A stretch of 64,000 nt of DNA, taken from Symbiodinium natans (taxonomy: Eukaryota > Sar > Dinophyceae > Suessiales > Symbiodiniaceae). A program made the translations under genes and the position numbers. The stretch lies in NCBI GenBank assembly GCA_905221605.1, contig CAJNDS010002775.1, positions 135,001-199,000 on the forward strand, given 5' to 3'. Of this stretch, positions 36,179 to 46,502 are shown piece by piece. Positions within the stretch are counted from its first letter, which is position 1; the number at the start of each line of letters is the position of its first letter. The notes under the pieces are model-generated. The model was not told the DNA's origin. It saw only the letters and a list, made by a program, of their open reading frames with translations, and did not search any database.

Positions 36179-36294
36179 TTTGGGGACCAGATGAACCCTA
36201 AAAGTTGGGGGGTCATATACCCTATACACACTTCTCTAGTCCCTATATTTAGGGCCTATGAAACATAAACCCGTTTAGGGAGTCCCTAAAACCC
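36179..36294. mobile_element. MITE-like element, family E, right end altered
   Basis: Left end TTTGGGGACCAGATGAACCC. The right end merges into CCCTAAAACCCTAAA repeat. Confidence 0.7.
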
Positions 36295-36495
36295 TAAAAC
36301 CCTAAACCCTAAACCCTAAACCCCAAGCCTTAAACCCTAAACCCTAAACCCCCAAAGGTTCTGGCCACCTTGTGGCACCGTTCGCAGACCTCCCCGGAGC
36401 GGGCGACCAAGGAGCCGAAGGGCCCGGTGCGCGTGCGTTGCGCGGACAAGGCTCGGATCCAGAACCTCCTTGGGGGGGGGGGGGGGGTTTGGGGT

Positions 36496-36650
36496 TTGTA
36501 GGGTTTAGGGTTTAGGGTTTAGGGTTTAGGGTTTAGGGTTTAGGGTTTAGGGTTTAGGGTTTAGGGTTCAGGGTTTAGGGTTTGGGGTTTGGAGGGTTTA
36601 GGGTTTGGGGTTTGGAGGGTTTAGGGCTTTGGGCTTCGGGTTTAGGGCCC
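36496..36650. repeat. Telomeric array, G-strand
   Basis: TTTAGGG with a repeated GGGTTTGGGGTTTGGA variant. A run of about 16 G precedes it (36472-36487). Confidence 0.97.
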
Positions 36651-36720
36651 ACTCTGGCCCAACAAGGAAAGACTTCATGGCGAGCATGACGTAGGTACCG
36701 CTACTCCAACACTCTAAACA

Positions 36721-36828
36721 CCTTAGTTGTCCAGTACCTAGGGGTTTTAAAGGTTAACCTTTGGGAATATAAGGGGGAATCTATTACCCCAAAAAGGTTA
36801 AAGGTTACCTACTCTACTGCTAAGACAC
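36721..36828. mobile_element. MITE-like element, family F
   Basis: CCTTAGTTGTCCAGTACCTA at left, GGTTACCTACTCTACTGCTA at right. Confidence 0.8.
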
Positions 36829-37036
36829 TACTACTGCCACTGCAAGCACCACCGGTACTACAAAAAAGTACAGAACCTGGCTAATCGTCACAGGGTTTAC
36901 AAGGTTTAGGGAAAACAGCTTCTTCAAGCGGCCATCCCAGAAATGTGGTCAATGAACAAAGTTTCGATCTGGTCGCGGTCAGCTTCCGAAGACGCCTGCT
37001 CGACACAAGTGAGTCATGCAGATGATCGATCAGCTC

Positions 37037-37141
37037 CCCAGATCTTCCACAACCCCTTAACTAAGATACAGTAATTTCTAGTAAGGGTCCTTACTATGAA
37101 GTGGGTATATTCCTTAATTAAGGGGTTTTGGAAGATCTGGG
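37037..37141. mobile_element. MITE-like element, family A
   Basis: CCCAGATCTTCCACAACCCC to GGGGTTTTGGAAGATCTGGG. Confidence 0.87.
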
Positions 37142-37231
37142 TCTGTGGCCCAGCTTACAGGGATTAGGTGTTCAAGAGGTCTCTGAGTACCCCGGAAGCT
37201 TCGTGAATCAGGCGTTCAGCTTTCCGAACAC

Positions 37232-37340
37232 CCCAAAGAGCCCAATGCCCCTTAATTAAGGAACATACCTTAAATCATATTCAGGATCCGTAGAGAAATT
37301 CAGCAATATTTCCTAATTAAGGGATATTGGGCTCTTTGGG
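37232..37340. mobile_element. MITE-like element, family J, intact
   Basis: CCCAAAGAGCCCAATGCCCC and GGGATATTGGGCTCTTTGGG form near-perfect 20-bp termini. The copy carries no telomeric insert. Confidence 0.88.
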
Positions 37341-37488
37341 ACTACGTCACTAGACACACCAGATGTTTCAACGCAGTATGCAGCATGGCCCCGGAAAGGT
37401 AGGCATGACTAATTCCCTAAACCCTAAACCCCATACCCTAACCCCTAAGCCCTATCAACCCTAAGCCCTAAGCCCTAAACCCTAAACC

Positions 37489-37764
37489 CTAAACCCCAAA
37501 CCCCACATGCATTGCATGGCTGCAGCCCACCTCTTCGGGTTGACCGATGGCGACAGCCAGCGGCGCTGCCGCGTGAACATTTGCGTCTGGATCTGCTTGG
37601 GCGGCCATGGCGTTGCCTCGAACCCTGGGGCAAATCCCTCTAGTAGCGCTAATTGGGTAATCCGAGAATGTGGCCGCGAAAGACTGCAAGGAGACAGCAA
37701 GGATCATGCAGCCCTTCTGTGCACTGAATTTCACAGGAAGCTCAGCAACCCTTAGCTGAGGCAT
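37489..37764 (-). CDS. Open segment, strand undecided
   Basis: A 91-codon minus frame (MPQLRVAELPVKFSAQKGCM ...) and an 82-codon plus frame overlap. Both avoid repeats. The minus frame has more GC-rich third positions. No family is recognised, and it may be an exon of either strand. Confidence 0.25.
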   Translation of the reverse strand: MPQLRVAELPVKFSAQKGCMILAVSLQSFAATFSDYPISATRGICPRVRGNAMAAQADPDANVHAAAPLAVAIGQPEEVGCSHAMHVGFGV

Positions 37765-37810
37765 GGTCCCATTATGATCCCTATTAAGGACTGTTAGTAT
37801 AGGGGAACAT
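37763..37810. mobile_element. Family D element, right half only
   Basis: CCCTATTAAGGACTGTTAGT ATAGGGGAACAT without the left half. Confidence 0.65.
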
Positions 37811-38048
37811 ACATCCCTTCATATTCCTAATGCATATTGGGGACGCCTATATGGTTTAAGGTGCAAACGCTGGTCCACGGGTCTTGGGCCCCTTTTTCAC
37901 GCAGCGCTGCTCCCCGCTCTGCGACTGGTCGGCGGATTTTGCCCGGCAAACGTGGCTTTGGGCCCTACTACGCATTACGCAGCTTCTATTGACGAAGACT
38001 CTGAACTCGAAAACCCTCTAACCCCTAAACCTTCCACAATGTCAAGAG

Positions 38049-38186
38049 CTGGCCATGCGAAACCCTGAACCCTGAAACCCTAAACCCCATAAACCCTAAC
38101 CCTAAACCCTAAACCCTAAACCCTAAACCCTAAACCCTAAACCCTAAACCCTAAACCCTAAACCCTAAACCCTAAACCCTAAACCC
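38049..38186. repeat. Telomeric array, C-strand
   Basis: Degenerate start, then about 14 perfect CCCTAAA units. The DNA from 37811 to 38048 shows nothing recognisable. Confidence 0.98.
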
Positions 38187-38311
38187 ATCTCATCTCAGAG
38201 GCGGCCTCTTGCCAGCCTAATCGCGCTGTGACTGCAGGATGTAAGGCTTGGAGGTTTATTTTATAAGCAAGGTTCGTAATATGGTCCCGGTCTAATGACA
38301 TTTGGGTATCC

Positions 38312-38372
38312 AGGGTTTAGGGTTTCTAGGGTCTAGGGTTTAGGGTTTAGGGTTTAGGGTTTAGGGTTTAGG
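38312..38372. repeat. Telomeric array, G-strand
   Basis: TTTAGGG with TCTAGGG variants. A diverged family N repeat (38376-38520, TATGGTCCCTTACCTTCTCT) follows. Confidence 0.95.
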
Positions 38373-38833
38373 GTTTACGGGTCCCTTTGTATGGTCCCTT
38401 ACCTTCTCTAAATGGCTCTGAGGTAGGGGCCCTTGGGTATATGAGGGGTACACATGGGGTCCACGTTTAGCGGAGCATATTAAGGGACCATCTCACTACC
38501 CTGAGGTTGAAAGGGTCTAGTCGCTCACTCTCACATAAGGACGGCAAGGTTCGTTGGTCTCTGTCTGGCATCAGTGACGACTCTACATCTAAGCCTTATG
38601 GCTGCAAGTGCTTCATGACTTTAAATTAGGACCCCCAGAAGTTGACAGCAACCCTATAAGACCCTACAAACCCCATCAGGCCCGATAAACCCCGACAGAA
38701 CCCTAGACCGTAAACCCTAGACCCTGTACATCAACCCCTACGAACCCGTGGCCAAAGGACGGGGCCGGTGCAGCGCGGCGCGGCTACGCTCTGCGCAAGA
38801 AGCCCTTCCTGAGCACCAGCAGCGCATTTTTTT

Positions 38834-38929
38834 TGGTTTGGGGTTTGGGGTTTGGGGTTTGGGGTTTGGGGTTTGGGGTTTGGGGTTTGGGGTTTGGGGT
38901 TTGGGGTTTGGGGTTTGGGGTTTGGGGTA
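38834..38929. repeat. Variant array (TTTGGGG)n
   Basis: Fourteen consecutive TTTGGGG units without a single TTTAGGG. TTTGGGG is the Oxytricha/Euplotes-type unit in register (TTTTGGGG lacking one T), but a variant amplified from TTTAGGG by one A-to-G change is the simpler explanation. Confidence 0.98.
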
Positions 38930-39084
38930 ATCGGGCAACAGGGTTTCAGGGTTTCGGGCAGAATCTGCAGCAAGTGTGTCTTTGAGGACAGTTACTATTC
39001 TGTACCTGCGTTAAGATATTCTTCGTGACCTCACTTGTAGTCGGCATGTCACGCATAAAACACATAGAACGTCATAAACATGCT

Positions 39085-39088
<4 letters not shown>

Positions 39089-39121
<33 letters not shown>

Positions 39122-39140
39122 GTATATATACATATAGACG
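39089..39140. repeat. CT microsatellite and TATA run
   Basis: About 14 CT units followed by TGTATATATACATATA. Confidence 0.93.
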
Positions 39141-39345
39141 TATACATATATAGTATAAACCCTAAACCCTAAACCCTAAACCCAAAACCCAAAACCCTAA
39201 GCCCTAAACAACCCTAAACCCTAAGCCCTAAACAACCCTAAGTCCTCCTCAAAGCGGCTTGAAGTCGTGAAGGATGTCGCCCTCGACGGCCCCGCATCTC
39301 AGGGCCTCTTCGATCGTCTCCGCATGCTTGTACTTCCTAGGGGCT

Positions 39346-39662
39346 TAGGGAGTTTAGGGTTTAGGGTTTAGGGAGTTTAGGATTGAGGGTTTAAGTTTAG
39401 GGAGTTTAGGGAGTTTAGGGAGTTTAGGGAGTTTAGGGAGTTTAGGGAGTTTAGGGTTTGGGGAGTTTAGGGTTTAGGGAGTTTAGGGTGTAGGGATTTT
39501 AGGGTTTAGGGTCTAGGGAGTTTAGGGAGTTTTGGAATTAGGGAGTTTAGGGGGTTTAGGGTTTAGGGAGTTTAGGGTTTAGGGAGTTTAGGAGTTTAGG
39601 GAGTTTAGGGTTTAGGGAGTGTAGGGTTTAGGGTCTAGGGAGTTTAGGTTTGGGGTTTAGGG
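39346..39662. repeat. Variant array (GGGAGTTTA)n
   Basis: Nine-base GGGAGTTTA units interspersed with TTTAGGG over more than 300 bp. C-strand units lie at 39160-39240. Confidence 0.95.
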
Positions 39663-39841
39663 ATGCGGCAATGCTCACGTTACGCCTGTATGGTGAAGAC
39701 GTATGCTCAGTTGTGTACAGAAGTCCAGGACCAAATCTCTAAAGAACACAAAGTGTCAACTGTCACCAGCACAGGCACTGCAAAAATCACAGAGGGTGCA
39801 GGGCTTCAGACTGAGGCCTGCAATAGACCCTAAAGCCTAAA

Positions 39842-39947
39842 CGGTTTAGGGTTTAGGGTTTTAGGGTTTTAGGGTTTTAGGGTTTAGGGTTTAGGGTTTA
39901 GGGTTTAGGGTTTAGGGTTTAGGGTTTAGGGTTTAGGGTTTAGGGAA
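39842..39947. repeat. Telomeric array, G-strand
   Basis: TTTAGGG with three TTTTAGGG units at the left. Confidence 0.97.
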
Positions 39948-40466
39948 GCCCTTTTGGGGCTCCAATTTATGGGTTTAGGCCTTCCAAGGCTGGGGTTCGG
40001 GCTTGGGCTGAGGGCTGCCGAGGCAAAAGTTCAGGACTTGGGGTTCAGGGTGTTTAGGGTGTTTAGGGTTTAGGGTTACGGCTTAGGGTTTTAGGGTTTA
40101 GGGTTTAGGGTTTAGGGTTTAGAGGGTGCTGAGGGTGTTGGGGTTTAGGGTTAGGGTTTTAGGGTTTGGAAAGGGTTTAGAGGCCTTGAGGCTTCGGCAC
40201 AATATAAACACATACAGACATTGGTGGTGTCAGAAATTGGGGCACCTTATTATGGGGTCCCTATTTTCAGGCAATCCTGCCATTTGGGGGGTGTATTTGG
40301 GGGTCCGGGAGAAGACTCAAGAAGGGATCCTTACAAATTGAGTAAGGCGTAGGTCGGACTTCAAGAAAAGTGCATTGAAGGACATCTTTATAACATGTGC
40401 CTGAGACCCTTTTCCCTTATAGCCCCCATTCTTGCAACTAAACCTGAGACAGCCTTAGCCCTAAAC

Positions 40467-40612
40467 CCTAAACCCTAAACCCTTAAACCCTTAAACCCTT
40501 AAACCCTTAAACCCTTAAACCCTTAAACCCTTAAACCCTTAAACCCTTAAACCCTTAAACCCTTAAACCCTTAAACCCTAAACCCTAAACCAAACCCCAA
40601 ACCCTAAACCCT
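40467..40612. repeat. Variant array (CCCTTAAA)n
   Basis: About 13 consecutive CCCTTAAA units bounded by ordinary CCCTAAA. Confidence 0.98.
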
Positions 40613-41019
40613 AAAGGCCCTTCTTGCAACCCACTACCTGAAACAGCCCAAGCTTCTCGTAGCGCGCGTGCGCAGTCGAGCCCACCCTGCGCCCGCCCAA
40701 AGACAGCTCTTCTTGGCTCTCGTTTAGGGTTTAGGGTTTAGGGTTTTGGGGTTTAGGGTTGAGGCTACCTTGGACCCTTAAGTTTTAGAGAGCCTGAAGG
40801 TAGTATACAGTACAAGGGCCGTTTAGAGGAGTATATCCCAAGAACCGGAATCGGCCCTGGCAAACCTTGAACCCCCAACCCTCGGCTTTAGGGGTGCACC
40901 CTATGGACCCTCATACCCTAAACCCTAAACCCAAACCCTAAACCTCTTAGACTTCCGAATCCTCCTAAACTTCCTAATCCCCTGGACCCTTCTTGAAGCC
41001 GGACCTAAACCCCTAAACC

Positions 41020-41290
41020 CCTAAATCCCTAAACTCCTATAAACCCCTATTCACCCCTATTAAACCCCTATTGACCCCTATGAACCCCTACAAACTCCCA
41101 CAAACCTCTATGAACCCCTATAAACCCCTAAACCTTAGACCCCAAACCCTAAACCCTAACCCCCCAAACCCTAAACCCTAAACCCTAAACCCTAAACCCT
41201 AAACCCTAAACCCTAAACCCTAAACCCTAAACCCTAAACCCTAAACCCTAAACCCTAAACCCTAAACCCTAAACCTAAACCCTAACCCCC
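41020..41290. repeat. Degenerate then regular telomeric array, C-strand
   Basis: AACCCCTATAAACCCCTATG variants (41030-41140) grade into about 17 perfect CCCTAAA units (41168-41290). Confidence 0.95.
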
Positions 41291-41375
41291 CAAACATGCA
41301 TCCCAAGGCCTCTTCGGGTTTTCTGCCTGCGCGAGGCTTTCCGAGGCAGGTGCCGTGGCTTTGCGGGAGTCACAC

Positions 41376-41483
41376 AGGGTTTAGGGTTTAGGGTTTAGGG
41401 TTTAGGGTTTAGGGTTTAAGGTTACGGCGTAGGGTTTAGGGTTTAAGGTTTCAGGTTTAGGGTTTAGAGTTCAGGGTTTAGGG
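41376..41483. repeat. Telomeric array, G-strand
   Basis: TTTAGGG units with TTTAAGG and TTCAGGG variants at the right. Confidence 0.95.
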
Positions 41484-41516
41484 TCTTTATTGGGATATTG
41501 GGGGCTTAGGGGTTTC

Positions 41517-41627
41517 CAGGCCAACAAAAAGGCCACAGCCTGGCCCTTCCCGAACCCTGTTTTCCGGAAGCTTGGGGCTTCGCGTTTGGCTTGCGCTTTG
41601 TTCGTCATGGAAACCACAGACCAACCC
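41517..41627 (-). CDS. Possible exon, Lys-rich, downstream of 41710 exon
   Basis: The minus strand reads MTNKAQAKREAPSFRKTGFG, KGQAVAFLLAWKP. Another frame is partly open. It is on the same strand and shares the Lys/Arg-rich character of the exon at 41710-41815, with a G-strand telomeric block (gene direction) between them. Confidence 0.4.
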
Positions 41628-41709
41628 CAAACCCTAAACCCCTTACCCTAAACATTAAACAGCAAACCATAAACCCTAAACCCTAAGCCCTAAACCCTAA
41701 GCCCTAAAC

Positions 41710-41815
41710 CCTAGAACCGCAGTGGTAGGCTCCCCGGCGAACTTGATTCGCTCCTTCTTTCCAGGAAGGTCTTTCTTGCCAGGATCCTGAGAGCGCTCCA
41801 AGGAAACCACGGTCC
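41710..41815 (-). CDS. Exon with strong splice signals, unrecognised
   Basis: A textbook acceptor (T-rich tract, GACAG) is followed on the minus strand by TVVSLERSQDPGKKDLPGKK, ERIKFAGEPTTAVL, ending CTAGG|GTTTAGGGC. The donor GT is the first base pair of a telomeric G-strand block. The Lys/Arg/Glu-rich composition suggests a surface or nucleic-acid binding segment. The family is unknown. Confidence 0.6.
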
Positions 41816-42499
41816 CTGTCAAAAAAAATAAAAAGGAGGTGGAGGGTTTAGGTTTCCTCCCCCCCGAATTCGTATCCCCCCTCGCCGCCCCTCGCCCCTT
41901 CCCAGCCCAAGATGCCCATCCCCGCCCCCTGTAGTGTGGTGGTGTGTGTTGGCCACGCGCCCAGCAGACCACACACTGCCAGGCGCTAACGGCGAACTAG
42001 ACTCAGTAGAATGCGGTTCCGGCAACAGTAGCACAAGTCAAATACAGTTCCAAACTCATTCAAACAAGCGACCAGCAACATCCTAATACTACCATGCGTC
42101 TACCAACCTGCAACATTACATGAAGTTCGATCCTTGTGGCACCTACCACAAAGGTAGCCCCCCCCCCCCGTAGTGTCTTCAGAAGGAGCCCCAGAAACAT
42201 GAGTCGATCAGATTGCCTACTTTTAGGGTCTAGGGTCCCGCCAACCCCTATGCCGTGGTGGTGGGGTTTGGGGGTTGGGAATCTGGCCGCCATGCTGGCC
42301 TGGTGTGGTGGTGAGGTTTTGAGTTCAGCGCTGAAGGGTTTCTAGTTCACCCGCCATGCCTCTGCTGTGGTGCGGTGGTCGGGTTTTGGGGGTTAGGGAT
42401 TAGGGATGAGGGTGCTGAGGGTTTAGGGCTTCGTTAGGGTTTCAGGGGCCTATAGGCCTTCAGGCTTTTTCGGGTTCGGAGGTTGGGCCGGGGGAGGGG

Positions 42500-42703
42500 G
42501 GGGGCGGGGCCCATCCTCGTCACTTCCAACAAGCGTGCGAGGATGGACAAGCCCAAGGGGCCTCGCCCGCAACTGTCCGTGCTTTGTTGAACGCGAAGAA
42601 GATGAGACCCTCAAACACCATGCGGGCGAGGAGGGGGGGTAAGGGCCCGGGCATCCCCCTGAAAAGTATGGCCTTGCACATGGTGTACAAGCAAACATTC
42701 CTT
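42500..42703 (-). CDS. Membrane-protein exon, possibly mitochondrial carrier-like
   Basis: The minus strand reads LYTMCKAILFRGMPGPLPPL, LARMVFEGLIFFAFNKARTV, AGEAPW. The pattern ...a.LFRGm.GP.....l....EG..FFaFn... resembles the end of a mitochondrial-carrier repeat (loop, RG.xP turn and even-numbered helix), but the PX[DE]XX[KR] signature is not in the visible piece. Treat it as a hydrophobic exon of uncertain family. Confidence 0.4.
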
Positions 42704-42835
42704 ACAAAACCGTTCTGAGCCCCAAACCCTAAACCCTTTAAAACGGCCGGTGGCCTCTTTATCTGTTGCCCTTATACCTGAATATAGCCCCGAGATACCC
42801 CAATAAGAGCCCCCTACAAAACAGAAAAGCCCTAC

Positions 42836-42970
42836 GTAACCCTAAACCCTAAGCCCAAAACCAGAAACCCTAAACCCCAAACCCCAAACCCCAAACCCCA
42901 AACCCCAAACCCTAAACCCTAAACCCTAAACCCTAAACCCTAAACCCTAAACCCTAAACCCTAAACCCTA
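42836..42970. repeat. Telomeric array with CCCCAAA block
   Basis: Five CCCCAAA units, then nine CCCTAAA. Confidence 0.97.
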
Positions 42971-42984
42971 CTCAAAAAGACCAC

Positions 42985-43083
42985 CAACCAATTCGTAGCC
43001 CAGGCTCCACCAGCGGCTTTGCCGGCTGCTGAGGCTCGGCCTTCCTCTTGCTAAGCTTCGCATCTGGGCGGCACACTACTTTC
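42985..43083 (-). CDS. Exon between telomeric arrays, unrecognised
   Basis: After CCCTATTCTGGGAAAG the minus strand reads VCRPDAKLSKRKAEPQQPAK, PLVEPGLRIGWWS. In its own direction a C-strand array precedes it and a G-strand array follows, the recurrent layout in this window. It is a basic, Pro-rich segment. It may belong with the hydrophobic exon at 42.5-42.7 kb. Confidence 0.5.
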
Positions 43084-43090
43084 CCAGAAT

Positions 43091-43186
43091 AGGGTTTAGG
43101 GTTTAGGGTTTAGGGTTTAGGGTTTAGGGTTTAGGGTTTAGGGTTTAGGGTTTAGGGTTTAGGGTTTAGGGTTTAGGGTTTAGGGT
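43091..43186. repeat. Telomeric array, G-strand
   Basis: Thirteen perfect TTTAGGG units. Confidence 0.99.
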
Positions 43187-43279
43187 CTGCGCGCGCCTGG
43201 CGCAGCTTCAGCAGGGTCGGGCGGGGACTCGGTCGGCAGTGCCAGCCTTCGCAACGCCCAACTCAAGGCTCCTTGCTTA

Positions 43280-43389
43280 CCCAGATCTTCCAAAACCCCT
43301 TAAATGAGGAATATACCCTAATACGTACTAAGGATCATGAGTATGAGTTAGGGTTTGTTGCTTAATTCAGGGGGTTTGGAAGATCTGGG
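43280..43389. mobile_element. MITE-like element, family A
   Basis: CCCAGATCTTCCAAAACCCC to GGGTTTGGAAGATCTGGG. The following 43400-43680 is AT-rich with no recognised feature. Confidence 0.88.
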
Positions 43390-43710
43390 CACCACGCATC
43401 TGTTGAGACTCTTGAGGACAAAGTGCAACCACGAAAAACGATGACAATATTACGAACACATAGTGATAGAATGACAACCAACACATCAGCTAATAATAAT
43501 CATAATCTAGTAGCTTGCTTAATCATAGAAAACAACCCAAAATATCAGTTCAACATAGTCATCATCTAGTAATGAGATTCTAGCAGCTTGTTTTCGTTTA
43601 CTTCTTGGGGCCACTTGCATCCAGGAGGCAATGTGACTTCCCCCTCCCATCTGAGCTGGCTTGGCCTTGAAGGCAAAGGTTTAGGGTTTAGGGTTTAGGG
43701 TGTAGGGTTT

Positions 43711-43872
43711 AGGGTTTTGCTGTGATAGGGCGTAGATGCTGTGAAGGTTAGGTGCTGGAACAAGCTCGAAAGCATCGTGAGGCGCGAAGAGCAGCTTTGG
43801 CCCGATTGTGGAAGGCCATCTAACACTTTTCTCCCACCCCACGCCGTCCGAGGCGGCAAAGCCACCCAAACC
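43711..43872 (-). CDS. Exon, unrecognised, Trp/Pro-rich
   Basis: After CTAAAAGGAATAG the minus strand reads GLGGFAASDGVGWEKSVRWP, STIGPKLLFAPHDAFELVPA, PNLHSIYALSQQ and ends in CCCTAAA. No GT donor is present, but CACA|GCAAAAC could act as a GC donor. Coding signal is strong. The family is unknown. Confidence 0.5.
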
Positions 43873-43945
43873 TATTCCTTTTAGGGTTTAGGCCTAAACT
43901 CACGCCAACTGCTTACTTTCCATACAACTTCTTCATTCCGTCACG

Positions 43946-44275
43946 GTGGTTGCCAACCTGGGCCACCAGCATGCAAGGAAGGTGCACGGGGCCTGGTCCA
44001 AGAAAGGCCGTCAGGGTTTTTTAGAGGCCCCAACCCAGGAAACCCCAGGGCCGGTAGGGTCAGGGGGGTCAGGGGCGAGGTGGGCCAGCGAGGTTCAGGG
44101 GGGTCAGGGCGGCCAGGCCAGGAGAAAGGCAACGGGGGCCAAGGGGGGTCAAGGGGCCAAGGCGGGCCCCGAGAATGCCAGCCACCTCGGCACCAGTACG
44201 TGTTCCGGTACCGGCGTGGGCGCTACCGACCGAGGCGGGCGAGCGACCTGGTCGGCTTGTGCCATCGAGGTTTAA
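43946..44275 (+). other. GC-rich segment with GGGGTCAGGG repeats, coding uncertain
   Basis: Both strands are open (plus 109 codons, Gly-rich; minus 63 codons, Pro-rich) because of short repeats such as CAGGGGGGTCAGGGC. The frames carry no recognisable motif, so I do not call a gene. Confidence 0.35.
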
Positions 44276-44559
44276 GCGTTGCCTTGCAATGCAGGGGGGT
44301 GGTCTAGGCCCTGAGTTTAGGGTGGTTTGGGGTTTCGGGGTTAGGATTTAGGGTTTAGGGTTTAGGGGGGATGCCATATTATGCCATGGCAAAAAAACAC
44401 ATGGGGCAGTTTACGCTGTCAGGGACCCCTACTATAGACCACCAAATCTAGTGGGATCCCCTGACTCACTGATGCAAAGGACCCTAAGCCCTAAGCCTAA
44501 GCGCTAAACCCTAAACCCTAAAATCTAAACCCTAAGCATTATGCCATGGCACTCAACGC

Positions 44560-44639
44560 CTCATGCTAATGTGCAGCAGGAGCAGCGTCAAGCCCAGCTT
44601 GATGGGCTCGAGCGTTGCAGGGTCAGCAAAGGCGACCAT
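44560..44639 (-). CDS. Exon with hydrophobic segment, GC donor
   Basis: From CAGTCCTGCCAG the minus strand reads MVAFADPATLEPIKLGLTLL, LLHISM and ends ATGAG|GCGTTG. The second half is hydrophobic. It follows the exon at 44.76-44.88 kb on the same strand. Confidence 0.45.
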
Positions 44640-44760
44640 CTGGCAGGACTGATTTGAAACACTTCTTAAGGTGAGTGGGTTTAGGGTTCAGGGTTCAGAG
44701 TTTAGGGTTTATAATATAGCGTTTAGAGCAGTATGTTGAAAGTCGAGCCCCTTGGCCCAT

Positions 44761-44884
44761 CTAGGTCCCTTCTCCCACTCTTCTTAATAAGGCATCAGGA
44801 CGTGCAACAAGTGTGCCATGGGCCAAGCTAACCATGGGCACTCCCACGTGCAGGTCCAGCGGCCTCCTCTCGCACACCATGTGC
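44761..44884 (-). CDS. Exon preceded by telomeric C-strand array, unrecognised
   Basis: Acceptor CGCCCGTGCAG|G, then HMVCERRPLDLHVGVPMVSL, AHGTLVARPDALLRRVGEGT and TAG (44761-44763). In the gene direction CCCTAAA units (44895-44924 on plus as TTTAGGG) form the sequence upstream of the acceptor. The stop may be a true end, or the exon may end earlier and join 44560-44639. Confidence 0.5.
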
Positions 44885-44973
44885 CTGCACGGGCGTTTTA
44901 GGGTTTAGGGTTTAGGGTTTAGGGCATCACGGAAACGTGCTCCAGCAGGGAGTGATCATGGACGGAGTCGTAA

Positions 44974-45070
44974 CTTGGGGTGTTCCCCCTTGTACTAACA
45001 GTCTTTCATAAGGATTATAGCACCCCCTACTCTGCTACCGATTAAGGACTTCTTGTATGAGAGGAACTTC
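44974..45070. mobile_element. MITE-like element, family D, diverged
   Basis: CTTGGGGTGTTCCCCCTTGT to GTATGAGAGGAACTTC. A right-half fragment lies at 45237-45280. Confidence 0.75.
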
Positions 45071-45670
45071 GCGTAACCATAGTGAAGCTAAAGGAGCCTC
45101 ATTGGGGCGACATCCTCTTTTCCATCTGGTGCCTTCAGCTACCCTAAACCCTAAACCCTAAACCCTCTCTGTTTGCTCAGAAACAAAAACCCTCAACCCT
45201 CCTTAATATGCTTAGTGTTTAGGGTTTAAGGTTTAGGGATCCCCATTTAGGACTGTCAGTATATAAGGGGGAACATCTCAACCTAGACCCCATAAAAACC
45301 AAAACTACAGCCCGGAAAGCCTACAAGCCGTACAAGAACACACCCGCAAGCCCAAAACCCCATAACCCACAAAGCTTATAAGAAGCCTACCTCCAGAGCC
45401 GCGAAGCCCTCTAAACCCTGCAAGAAGCCTCTGAGCCCCTAGAGCCTATACGCCCTAAAAAAACTAAACAACGCTTCTAGGTCTAGGGTTGAGGGTTTAG
45501 GTGTTAAAGACTTACCCCCCTCCCCCCTCCTCCCCCCTCCCCCCCAAACAAAACTTACTTCTCCAAGAACCAAAATGGAAAAAAAGGCTATAAACTTTTC
45601 TATTCCTAAATCAGGAAGCCCAAAAAAGTTTAAAAGTTCAACCCTAAACCCTAAACCCTAAAAAAAAAAA

Positions 45671-45756
45671 AAAGGAGTGCGCCTCGGCCCACCGCCGCTT
45701 GAGAGGCAGGGCTGCCGAGTTGACGGAGAGCCGGGTTCTCCAGGTGAAGCGCCTCT
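45671..45756 (-). CDS. Exon with CCCTAAAG acceptor, unrecognised
   Basis: After CTTGACCCTAAAG the minus strand reads RRFTWRTRLSVNSAALPLKR, RWAEAHS and then enters a T run and G-strand telomeric units. The basic, amphipathic composition is coding-like. Acceptor and downstream block are both telomeric. Confidence 0.5.
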
Positions 45757-46256
45757 CTTTAGGGTCAAGGGGTTCAGGGTTTAGGGTTTAGGGTTCAGGG
45801 TTTTGGGTTTAGGGAGTTTAGGGTTTAGGGTTTAGATGATCTATGAAGCTTCGACCTTATGGTCGCTGAGGGTTGAAAGGGTTCAGGGCTTTAGGATTTA
45901 GAGTTCAGGGTTTGGGGCTTACAAGAGCTTATGGCTTTTTTAAAGGCTGCTTTGGGCGTAACGGTGCCCATGCTGGTTGTAAGAAACACCCACAAACACA
46001 ACTTAACATCGGGATTGAATTGCACCGACGAGTTGGACGGTAAACCGAGACTATTCCAATAGCCACATGAGGCAGATGGACCACACCCGCGACCCAAGTG
46101 TGAACCACACGAAAGGTTTTAGGGGCTAGGGGCTAGGGTTTCGGGTTTAGGGGTTAGGGTTTAGGGTTTAGGGCGTGAAGCCAAGAATATGGTGAGCCTT
46201 CTTGACAATGGCTCATTAGGGCCGTTCTGCTTTGTCCCTTTTTTCCGGAGGCTTTG

Positions 46257-46450
46257 CTTGTGGACCAAACGAACCCTAAGGGGTTTCATGGTTCATATAC
46301 CCTAGACAAAGGACCCTAGTAGTATGTAGAGTTACGACCCCCCCCCCCCCCCCACCCCCCCCCCCCCACCCCCCCCCCCCCACCCCCCCCCCCACCCCCC
46401 CCCCCACCCCCCCCCCCCCCCCCATTTTAGGGGCTTACTTGGTCCCAAAA
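46257..46450. mobile_element. Family E element split by a long poly-C tract
   Basis: Left end GTGGACCAAACGAACCC, right end GGGGCTTACTTGGTCCC. About 85 bp of C with single A interruptions (46338-46423) sit inside it. Confidence 0.75.
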
Positions 46451-46502
46451 GTAAGAAGGACCGCAAGTCAGAGGAGTGGCCCGGCTTCCTATAAGAGGAA
46501 AT

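Noticed and set aside
38731-38973. ORFs rich in PNPKPQT or GLGFGVW
   Set aside because: They are translations of the TTTGGGG array. The same holds for the many ORFs ending in NPKP or starting with GFRV elsewhere.
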